Shown here piece by piece: positions 1 to 14,498 of a DNA stretch of 64,000 bases; within the stretch, counting starts at the first letter, position 1; the number at the start of each line of letters is the position of its first letter. Source of the stretch: Anoplolepis gracilipes (taxonomy: Eukaryota > Arthropoda > Insecta > Hymenoptera > Formicidae). The translations under genes were made by a program, and so were the position numbers. The notes beneath the pieces were generated by a model that was given only the letters and a program-made list of their open reading frames with translations, had not been told where the DNA came from and made no database searches. The stretch lies in contig NC_132970.1 in the NCBI RefSeq assembly GCF_047496725.1, positions 3,349,001 to 3,413,000 on the forward strand, in the 5' to 3' direction.

Positions 1-879
1 GAGAGGGAGAGAGAAGAGCCAATCTAAACCAGCCTAACCTTACCGTACTTTATCCTCCCCTCTGCGCGCGCGCGCGCGCGCGTGAAAATGCGCTATACCC
101 CGAACTTCCCTCACCCGCGACGTTGGCGCCCCACTACCATCATCATCACGACCGCTTCGACGAGTGTCCACTTCGTCTCACGTTGGGGAATCAACCGGGG
201 TGGGGTTGGTTGAGAAGAGAAGGAAAGCACGACGTGCAGCGAGAGGAAGAGGTAGAGGGCGAGGACAGAAATACTGCTCCACAACGCTGTCTTGCTTTCC
301 TGCCTCTTCGTTCACGGTCACACCCGCAGTAAAGCTCAACCTCAAGATGTCTTCAGCTTGAAATTACTTGGGGTCAAAACTCTTCATAGGAATCTGACAT
401 AAAGCAAGAACGAATAGACCAAGAAAAAAAGATCGCATATAAATTGATCTGAATAACAAAAACAAAATGCAAATTGCACATCAATGTTACGATTTAATAA
501 TTTAAAAAGTTATTTAGAGCATTTTGTTATTAGGTTGTTATCAAAATTTTATATATACATTTTTATTTTATGAAGTAACAATTTTCTTAGTTAGTCTAAT
601 ATTATAATATAATGAATATTTCGGTAATATTAAATTTTTATAAAACAATTTGTATCTATACGAGAATCGTAAAAAAATTATAACGACGTGATACTTTTGT
701 TTCTATTATATCATTGTAATTAAATATATTCCAGTTAATAAGTGTCATATATAAGACAGACAGACATATGCAATAAGCGATAATATCATTTTCCGTCGTT
801 TTTATTCTTTCGCGCCGTTGTGAAATGGCTGGTGGTGCCGCGGGTTGAGAACCGTCGAGGGTACAGTATCAGACCGGCT

Positions 880-1600
880 CCACCTAGCATAGGGTGAACG
901 GGTCGGAGGCCGTTGGTTCCTCATAGAGTTGCTCTCTTATTATTATTACACGCGCGCGCACACACGAACGCTCGCTCGCAGGCACGCACGCACGCATGCA
1001 CGCACGTACGCGGCGTACGCATGCGCGAGCCGCGTATCCGTCACGGAGGGGTCCGGAAACCAGATCCGAGTGGGGGAAAGATCGAGACGCGAGGGGCGGA
1101 AGTGCTACGTCGTGGGGCACGCGCGGTGGGGAGGAAAACAGGTTGAATCGCGCGCGAGCATCATGCTGACCGAAGCTGCGGTGAGGGAGGGAAGACGGTA
1201 GTGTGATTCAGTTCAGGGAGAAGTAGGGGAAAATCACAACACATGAGGGGGCGACGGCCCCCGAGGGTGGGAGCGCCGCACGAGTGGTAGGAGCTGATCG
1301 GCGCGCGAGGGATGGCGACGAGAGGTTGCCGCACTTACTCTCCTCCCTCTCTTCTCTTCTTTTACCCCGCGGATTACCATTATCATTATTCCTACTCTCG
1401 GTCGGGCGCCACTGACAGCTCTGTGTCAGAGCCACCGTTACGATCGGCATGTTGTGCGCGCTCTTCTCCGCGTCGCCCAGTTTGTTTTTCTCTCTATTTT
1501 TTTTCTTTTCCTTTTTTTTTTTTTTTTTTTTTTTGACGTATCGCTTCGTTCCCGCTCGCGGTCGTTTCCTTTGTTCTCTATACACGACACGGGGATTGAG
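880..1600. other. GC-richer CpG island in the intron
   Basis: This stretch is clearly richer in G+C and CpG than its flanks. It holds a CA/CGCA-rich microsatellite near 945-1,020 and a poly-T run at 1,512-1,534. Open frames on both strands are low-complexity (Arg/Lys/Ser-rich) and are not believed to be coding. It could be an intronic enhancer or an alternative promoter. Confidence 0.3.
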
Positions 1601-1780
1601 AACGCTACCTCGTGTAATTTCAAATTATACGATACGACGTGACCCGTATCTGCACTCTGAGTTTAATGCTGAATATGATAATATAATTTTCTTAGTAGAC
1701 TGTATAATACTTAATATCACTTTACCGAAGATTATGATAAACGCCTTTTCATAACAATTATGATGGTCTTCGTATGCTTG

Positions 1781-1811
<31 letters not shown>

Positions 1812-3659
1812 GAAAAAGAGTAGAAAAGAGAGAGGTAAAGTATAGAAAACGAGTAGAAAAAAGGAGAGAGAAAAAGTGGCATATTACGTATCTTACTAAA
1901 ATTAGATATCAAGACGACATAGAAATTCCTTTTCTCGCGTGAACCATATGATTATCCGCAGTAACTTTCCTTCGCCATTGTATTATTTGTCTCTCTGAAC
2001 ATTATCGTGCATAGCTTTGTTACAGTAATCGCTTACGCGGGTAATCCGTCCCCGTCCCACTCCCTTCCCATCGCCTCATCGAAACTCGCATCGTATTACT
2101 CATCGATAAGAGTCGCCTATTCTCATTTAACACTCGCAAAATGCATTAATAATGGGAGCAACGCGATATCATTGCGTAAAGCTGCGATGCTTTATCATTC
2201 ATTACAAAACCTACTTTAGAGACACAATCTAGAATCCGAGATTATTAAACAACATCGAATATATACGTAGAATTTAAAGCACAATTTATAATTATAGATA
2301 ACTGCGGAAAGTTCTGGAAGAACGCATAATTGCTCGCGTAATGCATAATATGAGTCATTTGTTTGTTTTATTAGATGGCAATTGAAAAAGCGCGACGAAA
2401 TTGAGATAAACGCAAGAACGTGAATGCATGTTATGAAATGTATATTTAACTAATATTCCGCACGGTTAAGTAAATAGTTATCGAAATTATGGGCACGAGT
2501 TTCGATGTTGTCGTGGAGGGGGATTAAAAAAATGAGGAATCGCGGAATTTGCTGATGCGGATGTGATGCAGTCGGATTTATCGACTGGTCCTTATTGACC
2601 GAGCCTGTGCCATTAGCATTACACAGTGGACGATTAACCCGAGAGACCCGACATTCGCCGGTCCGAGACGAAGGAATCTCGCGAGAGATGAGAATACGCA
2701 CGGCCGTCATATTCGTTAAATCATTGGAGATCGGTCTTATAGGACGAGCGAATGCAAGATGCAATTATCATCTATTCTGAACGAGAGAGATATATTCTCA
2801 GCTTCTCTTTCTCTTTTTTTTCCTCGAGTTGTTCCTTCTCTCGCGCTATTCGCTCCGAGTTTCCTCACCTTCCAGTTTCGCTTCAACCTTCCAAGTCCAC
2901 GACCTTGGCGCTTCGACCGGTCGTCGTGATTTTACCGACGATTCTGAGAATGATATTCGTGGATCGATTACGACGAATGCGAAAATAATTATTGCTACGG
3001 AATGGCACAACATGTCCCTAGATTATATTCCAATATTAAAATAATTTCTGATCGTAATACTGAATTTATACATGCTTATATGATTCGTGGATAATATCCG
3101 CACTTTGATGTTAGTAAAGATTTTTTTCGTTATAAGCGTATAAATTTTTTTAAATTTACGATTGATTCCAAAAGAAATGTTATTTCTCTATTCTAAATAC
3201 TTTCGACATTATAAAATATTTCTGATCAGAAAATCAAAGATATGTACATGAAATGAGTCTTCTCTCTCTCTTTCTGTCTCTCTCTCTCTATCTATCTCTA
3301 TCTTTCTCTCGCAGATCCTAACATTATCCAAGTAAATATTGATGTAAGTATTTGATATTAACTAGATCAAAAGTAAATATTTTTTTTGATTTCGCATCAT
3401 ATCTTACATTATTTCGAAGGAAATTTATATACAATTTTTTAAATATAATAGTCATGATATTTTTAAATATAAAAATATCATGACCATTTAACATGATTAT
3501 CACATCGATAACAAAAGCAAAATTATGACGATTGCGCGCACAGAAAGAGACGCTCTGGCGATTGCAAAATAAAATCATCTTCGCGTATACATACATACAA
3601 TCGGAAGGTCACCGCACCCACTCTGGGTCTCGATGCTCGCACCAGATCGCGCCTTTTAC

Positions 3660-3740
3660 CTGTCATTCGTGAGTAATAATCTTGTAAAGCCGCGAACCAC
3701 GCGGATGCGTTATGGGAGCAGAGAGGAGAAAACACGATCC
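3660..3740 (-). other. Weak candidate coding exon
   Basis: On the minus strand a pyrimidine-rich acceptor (...cttccacag) is followed by 81 nt open in one frame and then the donor GTAAAAG. The frame reads IVFSPLCSHNASAWF... over 26 codons. No family was recognised. Such pseudo-exons are common in long introns, so this may be chance. Confidence 0.15.
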
Positions 3741-4037
3741 CTGTGGAAGCGAGAACGAGATGACGAAGAGAAGGACGAACGCGAGGAGTGAGAAGAAAGG
3801 ATCAACAACCTGCGGCGCGCTCTTCTCCGTAACATCTTCTCCTACGGCAATGAGTCGATGCAAACTTATCCGGCACTGACCACTGATTAAAACGTTGACA
3901 ATTTTTTTTCTCATATTTCTCATATTTCGAATAGAATAGTTAGAGAAGAGCAGACACAAATAACTAGAAGGTATATATTTATATTTTTGTATGTTTTATC
4001 ACCAAAACAAAAACAAATCTGCAAAAGAAAGATAGAA

Positions 4038-4040
<3 letters not shown>

Positions 4041-4102
<62 letters not shown>
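4041..4102. repeat. (GA)n microsatellite
   Basis: About 31 uninterrupted GA units, abutting the right arm of the 3.1-4.25 kb inverted repeat. Confidence 0.95.
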
Positions 4103-4108
<6 letters not shown>

Positions 4109-4254
4109 TAATTTCATGCACACATCTTTGATTTTCTAATCAGAAACATTTTATAATGTCGAAAGTATTTAAAATAGATAAATAACATTTCTTTGGAATC
4201 AATCGTAAATTTTCAAATTTTATACGCTTGATTATAACAAAGAAATTTTTAATA

Positions 4255-7200
4255 GCATAAAAGCATATATAAAAAAATCGATAAATAAATTTATCTTGAA
4301 TTATTCTATGTATAATTAATAATATATCTAAATACTAATATATCTAAAATATATATTTTATAAAAAAATATATATTCGAAACAAATAACAATTTGTATTA
4401 CCTTTATGCTAAACGCATATTTTTTAGTTAAGTGTTTTTAGTAAAAGTTTTTCAGGTCCATGTACTTTCGGAAATTAAAATCTACTTTCAAATTTCAAAG
4501 AAATTCTCTTCTTTCAAAAAATTATTTACAGTACCTAGGCAGTTTTAACTTGTATTGTTAATAATGTAGGCTTTATACACTGTATCTACAATATATTCAA
4601 AGTTTGTCGAAATTGCAGAAACTCGGGAAATGCGAATGTTCCCTTGCGAGTAGCATAGTACCTACCTACACTGATCGCATATATCCTACCCGGTTCGCCA
4701 TACCTAACGGTCGCGAGGAGCTTCAGCCATTATCGCGGCGAGTACCTGCTAGTGTTAACTCGGCAACGTAGAGCGACGAGGATTGGCAAGGTTAATGCCA
4801 CCGAGAGAGAAGATCGAGAGGAACGCTACGGATCCTAGTTATCGGCCACACCCGATAAGAGACGGTACCACGGCCAGGAGAAAAGGCTACGACAAGAGGA
4901 TCGTATTTATATCACAGCGATTTATTTATATTATATTTATCTCGTATATTCGTTGCGATCGTTCATAAAATTCTTCCTTTACGCATCTTAATCTCAAGGG
5001 CCGTAACATGGCCTAGGTAACTAAATATTTACGAAACATTGTAATTTACACCCTCCGATTAACCGCACGAGATTAATGCACAATTAAGCGGCAAGCGATG
5101 CAATTCGTTTTATATTTTCACTAAGTCTTTAATATTACATATTAATTTTAAAATAAATTTTTGTTCTTCACTTTTCTCTCGAAACGTTTAAATTAACGTT
5201 AAAATTTGAGACCGCATATCTTGGAATGTAATACGATTCCAATTAGGTTTATCGAAAATGCAAGATTTTAACAAAGCAGAAAGCAGTTTACGCTGTATGA
5301 GTGAATTTAGAGAAATCTTTGATAAATTAACTAACAAGCGGGTTTCGCTCCATTTCCGCGATCGTTCGTCTAGCTAACGGTAAACGATTATTAATATACG
5401 TTCTAATTCTACTTCTTACGAGAAAACGACGCTTTCCGCAACTATTACAAAATCATACGATTATCATGAAAACACATGTACAACATGTCTACGCTAAGCA
5501 AGGTTTGATGCTTATCCTCTGTATTATCGTTCCCAAAATAGAGAGCAACGAACTTGTATGGCGTAAAAAGACTCCCGTTGTTCCTTCCCTCTCTCCCTTC
5601 GTACTCCTTTATAGTACTGTTCGTACAGGCGGCTAAACTAGGGTATTATTCACGGACTAATATTAGAACAGTAATGGTCACCGTTGCCCCGTCGCGAACG
5701 AAACTTTAAAGAAATTGAACGACGATGATGCGCCGAGATACTTTAAAAGTTAGTAGCACTTTGATAAAAAAAAAAAAAAAAAAAAAAAACAGGAATCCAT
5801 CGTTCGTGACTTCACGCGATAGCGTGTATGTAGATAATTTTCTCTACATTATGGGAAAGTATACTAGTTCTATTTCAGAAATATACTGATGGATAAATAA
5901 AACGAGAGAGAGAGAGAGAGAGAGAGAAGAGAAGAGAAGAGAGAAAGGCACACTTGCCAAAGTCGCGTACTTTCTCTGAATCACAAATATTAAAATATTT
6001 AATCGGAAAAAAAAAAAAAAAAATTAAAAAAAACATTTATATATCGAGGAGTGCATGTTTTACGTAAGTCTTGTATATAGTATTTCATCAAACACACACA
6101 TATACACACATGCATACTTTAATTTTTTTTCATGAGTTCTGTATTTATGATAGAATGTAATCGCCGCGAAATACGTACAACTTTTTTATTCTGTCAAGTT
6201 GGCAACGTATCAGTGATGAGTAACGACTCATTCAAAGTGCGGGATGAGCGCCCCTGTTTAGGAAGGGTACATAACTCCGGCACGGTATTACACGGTGTGT
6301 CCGTATAGGTCGGTAGACTTGTCTCCATAGAACCGGCACAGCTGTTTCGTATCTTTTTCTCTCGGTCTCGGCCTGCCAACTCTCATCCCTTGCATCGGTT
6401 TGTCCCCTCTATCTCGAACGCACTACGCATCGCTTCCCTTCGCTCGTAGACGCAAATCCTGCGTGTCTCTCAAATAGAAGAAGGAATACACGGTTCAAAG
6501 CACCATCATATCGAATACGATTGTTGAAAATTTTTCGTTTCGTTACAAGTGTCTAGTTTTCTCCTCGATTGTTGTAAACAGCGACACGATTATTCTTATT
6601 ATTAGTCTTGATTTATATTGAAAATAATAATTAATTAATTTATGTATAGAGGTAAATCTAACATTCTCTAATTTTATTTTCATTAAAAAAAATTTTTTTA
6701 ATAATAAGAGTTAAAATAAAAATGGATAAAAAATAAAAATTTTAAAAATCCGTATAAGCACATGTGAATAAATTTTAAAACTATAGTATATTCGATATAA
6801 GAATAATAAATAAGAAGTACAGTATATTCGATAAGTGAATTTTTCTTCTATATATTCCAATATATATTTTTTATATGATTTCGATCGCAACCTGGCAAGC
6901 GATATGAATAAAACATATTTGATATTTTAATACGTGAATTGCATAACAGGTTTGAAACTTTTAGAATCTCCTCGACCTGGTTTTCGCTGGTAGAATTTCA
7001 AACTGGTGCATTAACGAGAATTACTTTCATTATTAATTCTATACTATCACTTGCAAAGATTGTAACACTTTAACCAAAACAATGAGTTAATTAGCAGACG
7101 CAAAATCATTCATCCGTGATGATCTGTTTTATTACATGAATATTTTTCTTCGAATGTCTAATCGCCTTTTTTGTAAACAAGTATACGATGAATCATTACT

Positions 7201-7970
7201 AGCTTATCAATTCAGCATTTCACCTTATAATGGATAAAAAAATAAAATTATAATACAAAAATTCGACTCAACACCACATAAATATAAAAATAAAATGCAA
7301 TAAAAATAACGCTTTTTTTTCGAGAGCATATTGATTTTCCTAATTAGTAAAAAAATTCGTATCATGAATTCGTTCAGCCAGCGGTGGGTAATCTTCAGAT
7401 CCTTTGGCAGTGAAATGCGAACGTTACTGCTCTCTTTCGCAGGCTTTTCAAACGGAAGAATCCCTTTTTAAGGATAATGGTGGTTTCGCGTTACGCGCAT
7501 ACACGCGCAGCCATCGAGATGCGCGAGCTCGCTTACGATAGGATGCGATGTTAGGTCTTGCCCAACGTGTAATTCACTTAATAACGTTCTCTCTATCTTT
7601 CCGTCTCTTTCTTTCTCCCTCCACGCGCTCTCTATCTGTCTTTTTCTCGCTTCTTCCCTATCATGTCTTGGATTTCCCTCCTCACAAACACTTTGTGCGA
7701 GAGTTAATTACCTGTTACACACTCCGTAGAGTAGAAAATGTCAGTTTCTAATCTTCGTCTTTGTCGAGTTTAATTTCTAGGCGACTTTTCATAAATAATC
7801 GAGAATTCTTCTCATAATGAGAAAAAATCTAGCCATTAAATAAGTTTAACAAAATTTATACCATTCCAAAAAATATATAAAATTGATATATACTGTAACT
7901 TTATATTCATTATCACCATGTTCCGTTGAAGGGCTCTATCTTCATTGTATCTTTTAGACATATAGAACGT

Positions 7971-8001
<31 letters not shown>

Positions 8002-8250
8002 TTTCATTGACACGTGATAAATCAACGATGCCACTTTTGTTACCAAAACGGCAAAACTGTTTATTATTATGAACGATAAAAATCAAATATGACTTAAAAC
8101 GCCGATCAAGATGGAAACGTAAGGAAGAGAGTGAAATGGGTCCTGTCTTACTCAGCAAACAGTCCCGAGCGATGCAAACCGCGTTTGACATTCTTCTTCT
8201 TTACTTGCGCACGCAAAGTCCGTATTTTCCGAGATTAAATGTGCTTAATG
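4255..8250. other. Intronic DNA, no gene seen
   Basis: Mostly AT-rich unique-looking sequence with poly-A runs near 5,767-5,790 and 6,007-6,022, a GA tract near 5,905-5,930 and a poly-A run at 7,970-7,997. There is a moderately GC-richer patch near 4,620-4,900. No plausible exon, RNA gene or mobile element was recognised. Confidence 0.5.
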
Positions 8251-8269
8251 ACATGTCGCATCACCGCGA

Positions 8270-8670
8270 TTTGAGCACCGCTGCGGACAGGAAACGTTTG
8301 TAGTGCGATTAATACCGAGAGGTGTGTACTACCCGGATCGCGTACGTCGGCTGTCAGCTGTCGTCGAAGAGGGTCCAGAGCACCGGCGAGCGAGTGCGAC
8401 CTTGCCGGCCAGTTGTCTTCGCTCCGATCGGCTAATTAATGCCGCAACGTCGAGCGCGATACATACATGCGTCACGACGGCGCGACGGCTGTGATAAGCC
8501 TGCGGTCGCTACGCTGTCGCGTATCGACGCGTAATCGGTGCGTCGAACGCGTCGTCGAATTATAGTTGCCATTACAGAGCAGAAACGGATTCGACACGCT
8601 CGTTTCAGAAGCGAACCTTTGACTTTGGGACATGACACGCGCAATTAAACCCCGCGATTCGCCCGATCGG
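8270..8670. other. GC-richer CpG island in the intron
   Basis: This stretch is rich in CpG (repeated cgtcg and gcgcg words) inside very AT-rich flanks, with no credible coding frame. It is a candidate intronic regulatory element. Confidence 0.3.
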
Positions 8671-8954
8671 TCTCGTGTAATTCAATCAATATAATTTAAG
8701 ATAATTTAAGTTAATTGCTCGTCTTACAATCCCTAATCTGTCGTTCAATCTAATTGTGTTAACAACAGTAGGAGTTAAGCAAGAAAAACCGAGACATAAG
8801 TATCATAGCTATGATATTAAAACAACGAACATCGATTCGATTCTTCGTGAATGATAAAAAAGAGATCAAAGGCGAAAATTGAAAAATGCAACATGAAAGG
8901 AATCAATGAGAATTTGAAATCAATAAAAATTAAAAAAGAAAAAGTAGAACTCAC

Positions 8955-9040
8955 CCTTTTAATTATATCTAAAACTTTATCACTGAAATTTGTGAAGTAT
9001 TTTTGAGCATCGTAATAAAATTCTATCTGTCTTTCGATCA
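8955..9040 (-). other. Weak candidate coding exon
   Basis: The minus strand shows an acceptor (gtgtatcag), then 86 nt with 28 open codons, then the donor GTGAGT. The frame reads IERQIEFYYDAQKYF... and ends DIIKR. It is charged and amphipathic but no family was recognised. It may be a chance pseudo-exon. Confidence 0.18.
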
Positions 9041-12000
9041 CTGATACACGCGAGTGCGACGATACGTTCAGATGCTAGTAAGAAATCACGATGCATCGCA
9101 CGCGCGCTCGACGATCGCAAAGAGAAACAAGTGGGGAACCGATTAAACGAAGCCACGCGGCGTACGTTCCCTCTCGATTAAAATAGCCTGGAAAACTCGT
9201 TTGCCCGAAGTGTGTCACTGTCACGATAATTGGCGAAAAAGTCGAGTTTCTTCGCTTCGAAGGTATTTCACACGTGGTGGCACACGCTTCTTTTTTCTGG
9301 TCCCTTCCTCCTTCTTATACAAAAAAAAAGCTATCGCAAATCTTTCCTTAATCCAATAGTTCTCTTTATCATTACCCGAGAATATCTACATTCATTATGC
9401 ATTCACGCATTTACGCGATTATAACGAACCTGTCGTATAATAGAGATTCGACATTTCTATTCTCGAGAAAATTGATTAAAAAAAAAACTATGTTTTAACT
9501 CACGTGTGTCACATACCATGTATACAAGCTGCTCATCTTATACCTTGGAAAATTTAATGACAGATTGCACACTAAATAATTTTATATCAGAAAATATCAT
9601 ATTTTTGTTCTACCAAAATTGGTAATAATCTATTTAGTTCAATCGGGATTTAAATCTTAATATTTTTTTATAAAATTCGAAAAAAAAATTATTTAAAATT
9701 TTCGAGAAAATGCCAAGGTAAATAAAAAATAATTCATCTAAAACATATTTTTTTAACTCGAAAAGAAAATGTCAATTCTTGTTGATTTGATCGCTTCGAG
9801 TATTACGAGTGAATTATTATTAGAATTTTTGAAAGTTCTCCAAAATATATTTATTGTACTAAATATCTAAATTTCAAAAAAAAAAAAATTGCTTGAAATG
9901 ATAATTATTTCAAATATTTAACAAAGTAAGAACAAAATAAGATGAATACAACCAGATCCGTGTGGAATTTTACATTTTATGCTATCATAATTCACTATCA
10001 TATGCCCCATAAAGATTTGTGTTTTTTTTCTTCTTCTCTTTATTTGTTCATACCTGTTTTTTTCTTTTTCGCGATTGAATAGCCAGTCTTTTCGAGACGC
10101 TTAATTCAAGGTGACGGTCGATCGATGAAGATACGGCTACGTGTTCGAGACAGGCTCAAATTAAACATCCGTTGATACTTCTCCTCCCCCACCGATCAGT
10201 TTTGTGGTTTTTGTGTTCATCGTAAATATCCGTATCCTTTCTTCCACGCCCGTTTCTTTCTCGCTTTTTTATCCATAATCGTTCAACGCATGTTGGAATA
10301 GGGATACTTAAATTTATTATGAAGTCGCTACTATTCTCTCGATACTACCTTCTGTCAATAATTACTTAATCAAAATTTTAAAATTAGCAAAATTTATTAT
10401 AAAAATTTATTACAATTAATTTATTCAAAATTTATTATAAATTTATTACATTAATAATTTTCTAATTTAATTTTTATATTAGAAATTATCAATGATAAAA
10501 ATATTTAATACAAATATCAAAACATGTTTTATTAGTATTTAATTGTAATATTAGTATTAGTATTAGTATAGTTATAAAAACAAAGAATCAATACTTCGAA
10601 TAGTTCTACACATTCTCAAGTATTGTTGACTGGATAACTTTTGGATTAATTTGAATTGACTCGATTTTCCGTTAACAAAAATAAAAAAGTTTCAATATGT
10701 TTCGGGAGGTATCAGTATATTTCGGAAAATGTTAAGACACTTTTACAATTCGATACTTTGTTTCGTAAATAAAATGCGTCGAAGAACCGAGAATTATGCC
10801 GAGAAACACTGATGGAGAAAACTTTTATGAATAGAATGCCCCAAAGGCAGTCCAAGTTACTTAACTAAAACACTGGCAGTTATTAGCAGTAAAATACCTA
10901 TTGCTATTCTGCAACATTCAACAGTAAACGCACATAAACTCAGACGCATTAAATCATAACCAAGAGAGGATTCCTAGAATCTCTGCGTCACACTAGAATG
11001 CACACTTTTGATTATCGCACGCGTGTCGGGACTCTTGTAAAAATCGAACGCAATGAATTACGACATTATATTAGTTGGAGATTCATTCATTTAATTTCGA
11101 TATCATGTAGTAACTTGAAAGAATTGTTTGCTCTTTAATCACTGACTGATCCAATAAAATGATAGAAAATGTTCCACAATATTTAAAATTAGTTTTAAGA
11201 CAATCTCTAATGAAAACAATTGTACGAGTAATGTATTATTTATTGGAATTACCAGATACCTATATTAAAATTTTCTTACACATGAAATAGTAATCATTAA
11301 ATGGTTATTAAATGGTCATTAAATTATGGCTAAGGCCTAAAAAGCACAAAAATATTTTCCGGTATTGAAATATAAATCCGGTAGGAAACTCTAAAATAAG
11401 GTGCAAGTACAAATTCAAGAGATTTAAAAAAAAAATCACAAGTTAAAAAAATAACATGTGCGCTGAGACCACATGTCTAACCAAATAAGATTTTTTAGGT
11501 TGTAAACCTTCAAATTTGTGATATTTTACTTTCATATCTTTTACAAAAAGTTTCTTCAAAAAAATATATTTTAAACTTTTATCTGCGAACAATTAATCAA
11601 TCATATAATGTAAAATTTACAATCAGTTTTTATTTTTGTTTTTATTCCCTGAATTAGTTTATAGTAAATGTAATGAATGTACTCCATTATACTAGATATA
11701 CTAATCCATTAATTATAAAAACGAGTAAAAATTACCTTTTTTGTCTTCATAGTTTTCCGTCTCTTCGTACGAGAAAGAGGAATACAGAGACTCGATTCTA
11801 GTAGTAACGGCGGAGAGTAAAAATAATTTTGATCGCATATGATCTTGTACGAATAATTAAAACTTGTATTCTACCCTTATTAAACAGTCACGAATTTTCA
11901 CTTTATTAAAAAAAAGTTATAGGATAATCACGATTTACATGATTATAAGTCATGAAAATGTTACACCATCGATCGTAAATTATCATTAAAAAATGTCACA

Positions 12001-14430
12001 TATCCGATCATTTTAGACTTTTACTACTAATTACGCGAACATAAATATTTATAATCACTTCTTTAATCAATTTTATTCGCTCACTGGTCACACTTCTACC
12101 AAATTTTTTTCCGTTTCACCATGTGTTTATGAAAGCTTTCCTTTCGAGACTGAACCTTATTCAAAAATGAAACTTATTCAGGCCTTCTATTGTCAGAAAA
12201 AGACAGAGGTAGAAATAAACAGAAAGAAAGAGAGATGTGCTGTTTTAAAGATATCGTTTAGCTATAATAAAGTATTTCATATTAATAATAAATATTTTAT
12301 ATTATATATATATATCAGAATGTATAGCAAAATATTAAAAAAAATAAAATATATTATTATTTATGAATAATTTTATACGTTAATATTTTTAGATACGAAT
12401 GATGAAAATAATTACCAAAACAAAATAAATAAATAATTAAAAGAAAGATAATTTGGAAATTTTGAAAATATCTATTTAGTACAAATTTATGTTAATTATT
12501 TTTTAAATAAGAGATATATTTTGTTTGTTTTCGAATAAAAAATTTATTTAATTTTTTCTTTTTAAATAACTTAAAAAAATAGTCGCAGAGTGTTTTTAAT
12601 GTCATTAAAGTAAATCTTTTTTCAATTTTAGTTTTTAAAATAATCCATTATCTTGTGATGATAAACAGATTATAACTTTGAAGAAAATTTTGAACAGACT
12701 TGTATATATACATACTTTGTGCTACAGAAACTATAATATAAAATACTAAGCTTGTTCTTTTAACCTCTAGATGTGAAATATCTTGAAATCTCCCACAATG
12801 CATTGTAAAATTCTAATACGTACAGTCTATTCTTTAGAAAGACCAATAAGCAGACTTCTTTAATACTTTCTTATTTTTTAAAGACTAGACCTTGGGAACC
12901 TTAGGCTTGAGATGTTTAGTATGTACATTTCCTGTCAATGTTAAAGGGATTGGTTTAAGGTATTACAAAGAAGTTCTGTGTCAGAGTGCATAATTCTAAT
13001 TCTCGAACTATATTTCTATCAAGAATATTGTTTTCCTTTTTAAAATTAACAGTTCGAAAAAAGAAAATCTACAGCATAATTCTCCATGGAAAGCATTTGT
13101 TTACATTTAATTTTCCATGTAATATAAAGTTAACGATTAAAGTATATAATCAATCACTATTTATGATAGTAAAACTAAAAATTTCATACATTTCCTAATT
13201 AGTCACTAAAGAATTTCTTTTCTATAAAGAGAGACGTGGGAGATAAATAAATAAATATATATATATGTAATATGACTGTGTCTAAGGCAAGCGTGATACT
13301 GTGTATATCCTGAGATGCAGTCTTATAACGGATTGAAATCAAACGGAAAAAATTAGTTAAAAATGTTAAGTTAGAAAGCTAAAAGCGAGATTCGTGGATT
13401 TCAAAAAAAACACCGAATGTAAGAATTTTAGAACAGTTTTATCAACTTAATTATCAGGTGGAGCTTGGTGTCACGAAAAGCTAGGTAGTACGTAGATAGA
13501 TAGGTACAGGTAGTTTCTAGTAGGTTTAGATACAAGGGATACACAGTATGGTAGAGAAACGAGGAGACAAAAGGAAGAGAGGGGGAGGGGGTTTGCCAGA
13601 GCGTCGGCATCGAGTCTGCACTGTCGTCCTGCAATAACCGTTCGCTCTTTGTCCGTTCAGCTGCCTTCTACTTGACAGTGGTTCTCAATTGCTAGATTTT
13701 TCGCGTGCTATACAATTATCGCTCGTCACCTTTCTACTCTTTACGCACGAAAAGACCCGCGCCGTTTCGCGATTTTTAATCGATGTTGCATAACGTTGCG
13801 GTCGAATTATGACAAACATATCAGAGAAATGCTAATTATTCTCAGTGAAATCAGACAATGTCAAAATTAAAAACAACTTTCTATATTATATATAAGCGAC
13901 TAACTATACATATAATATCGAATAAATTAGATTAATATACTTAGGTAATTAGGCAATATATGTCTGATTAGTTAATCAAATTGATTAACATTTCCTCTCG
14001 TATGTGAAAACTAAATATATAGTTGCTTAAAAAAATATTTATTTAATACAAATAAGTAATTGATCTTTCTACGTATCTTCATATACAAATTTTTGTACTG
14101 TTTAAATAGTGAATTATTATCATTATAATTATAATCATTTTTTTAAATCTATCTTTCGAATAATTGCAATCGTATAAATGCTATTTATACGATTGCATAA
14201 AATATGAAACGCGCGCATGCTATAAGCAATCAATTCGCTTCATCGTGTTCAATGCCATTGTATATGTGTCACAAAAATTATATCAAAATCAATATTTATA
14301 AAATATTAAAAATTTCTAATCAATATATATAGAGTATTAATATTTTATAAGTACAATTATTAAATTCGTGAATAACGCAACATGTATATGAGGATATAAT
14401 AATAAATTATTGTATTCATTATTTACTTAC
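9041..14430. other. AT-rich intronic DNA, no gene seen
   Basis: Unique-looking AT-rich sequence with short TATTAG and AATTTATTA tandem patches near 10,380-10,570 and scattered homopolymers. Nothing here can be supported as a gene. Confidence 0.5.
14165..14197. repeat. Perfect hairpin, 15-bp arms
   Basis: TGCAATCGTATAAAT is followed by a 3-nt spacer (gct) and its exact reverse complement. The stem is too short for a miRNA precursor, and no U-run follows that would suggest a terminator. Confidence 0.8.
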
Positions 14431-14498
14431 GTTACACACACATATTGACCATCAGGAGTTAACAATACATCAAGTGTTCTAGTATTGCAAGTACTTAC
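14431..14498 (-). other. Weak candidate coding exon
   Basis: The minus strand has a good acceptor (tttttctatttcag), 68 nt open in one frame (VSTCNTRTLDVLLTPDGQYV...), then the strong donor GTAAGT. It enters in phase 0 and leaves in phase 2. It is the most protein-like of the small candidates, but no family was recognised and no adjacent compatible exon was found. Confidence 0.22.

Larger units (their letters stand above)
3112..4254. mobile_element. Long inverted-repeat (foldback-like) element
   Basis: Two arms of about 147 bp, 3,112-3,258 and 4,108-4,254, are near-perfect reverse complements with scattered substitutions. Both contain the blocks ATTGATTCCAAA and TACTTTCGACATTATAAAAT in opposite orientation. 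The symmetry continues inward: a (TC)n tract follows the left arm (about 3,258-3,310) and a (GA)n tract precedes the right arm (4,041-4,102). The ~850 bp centre has no recognisable transposase. It is most simply a non-autonomous foldback or MITE-type element, or an old inverted duplication. Confidence 0.65.
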
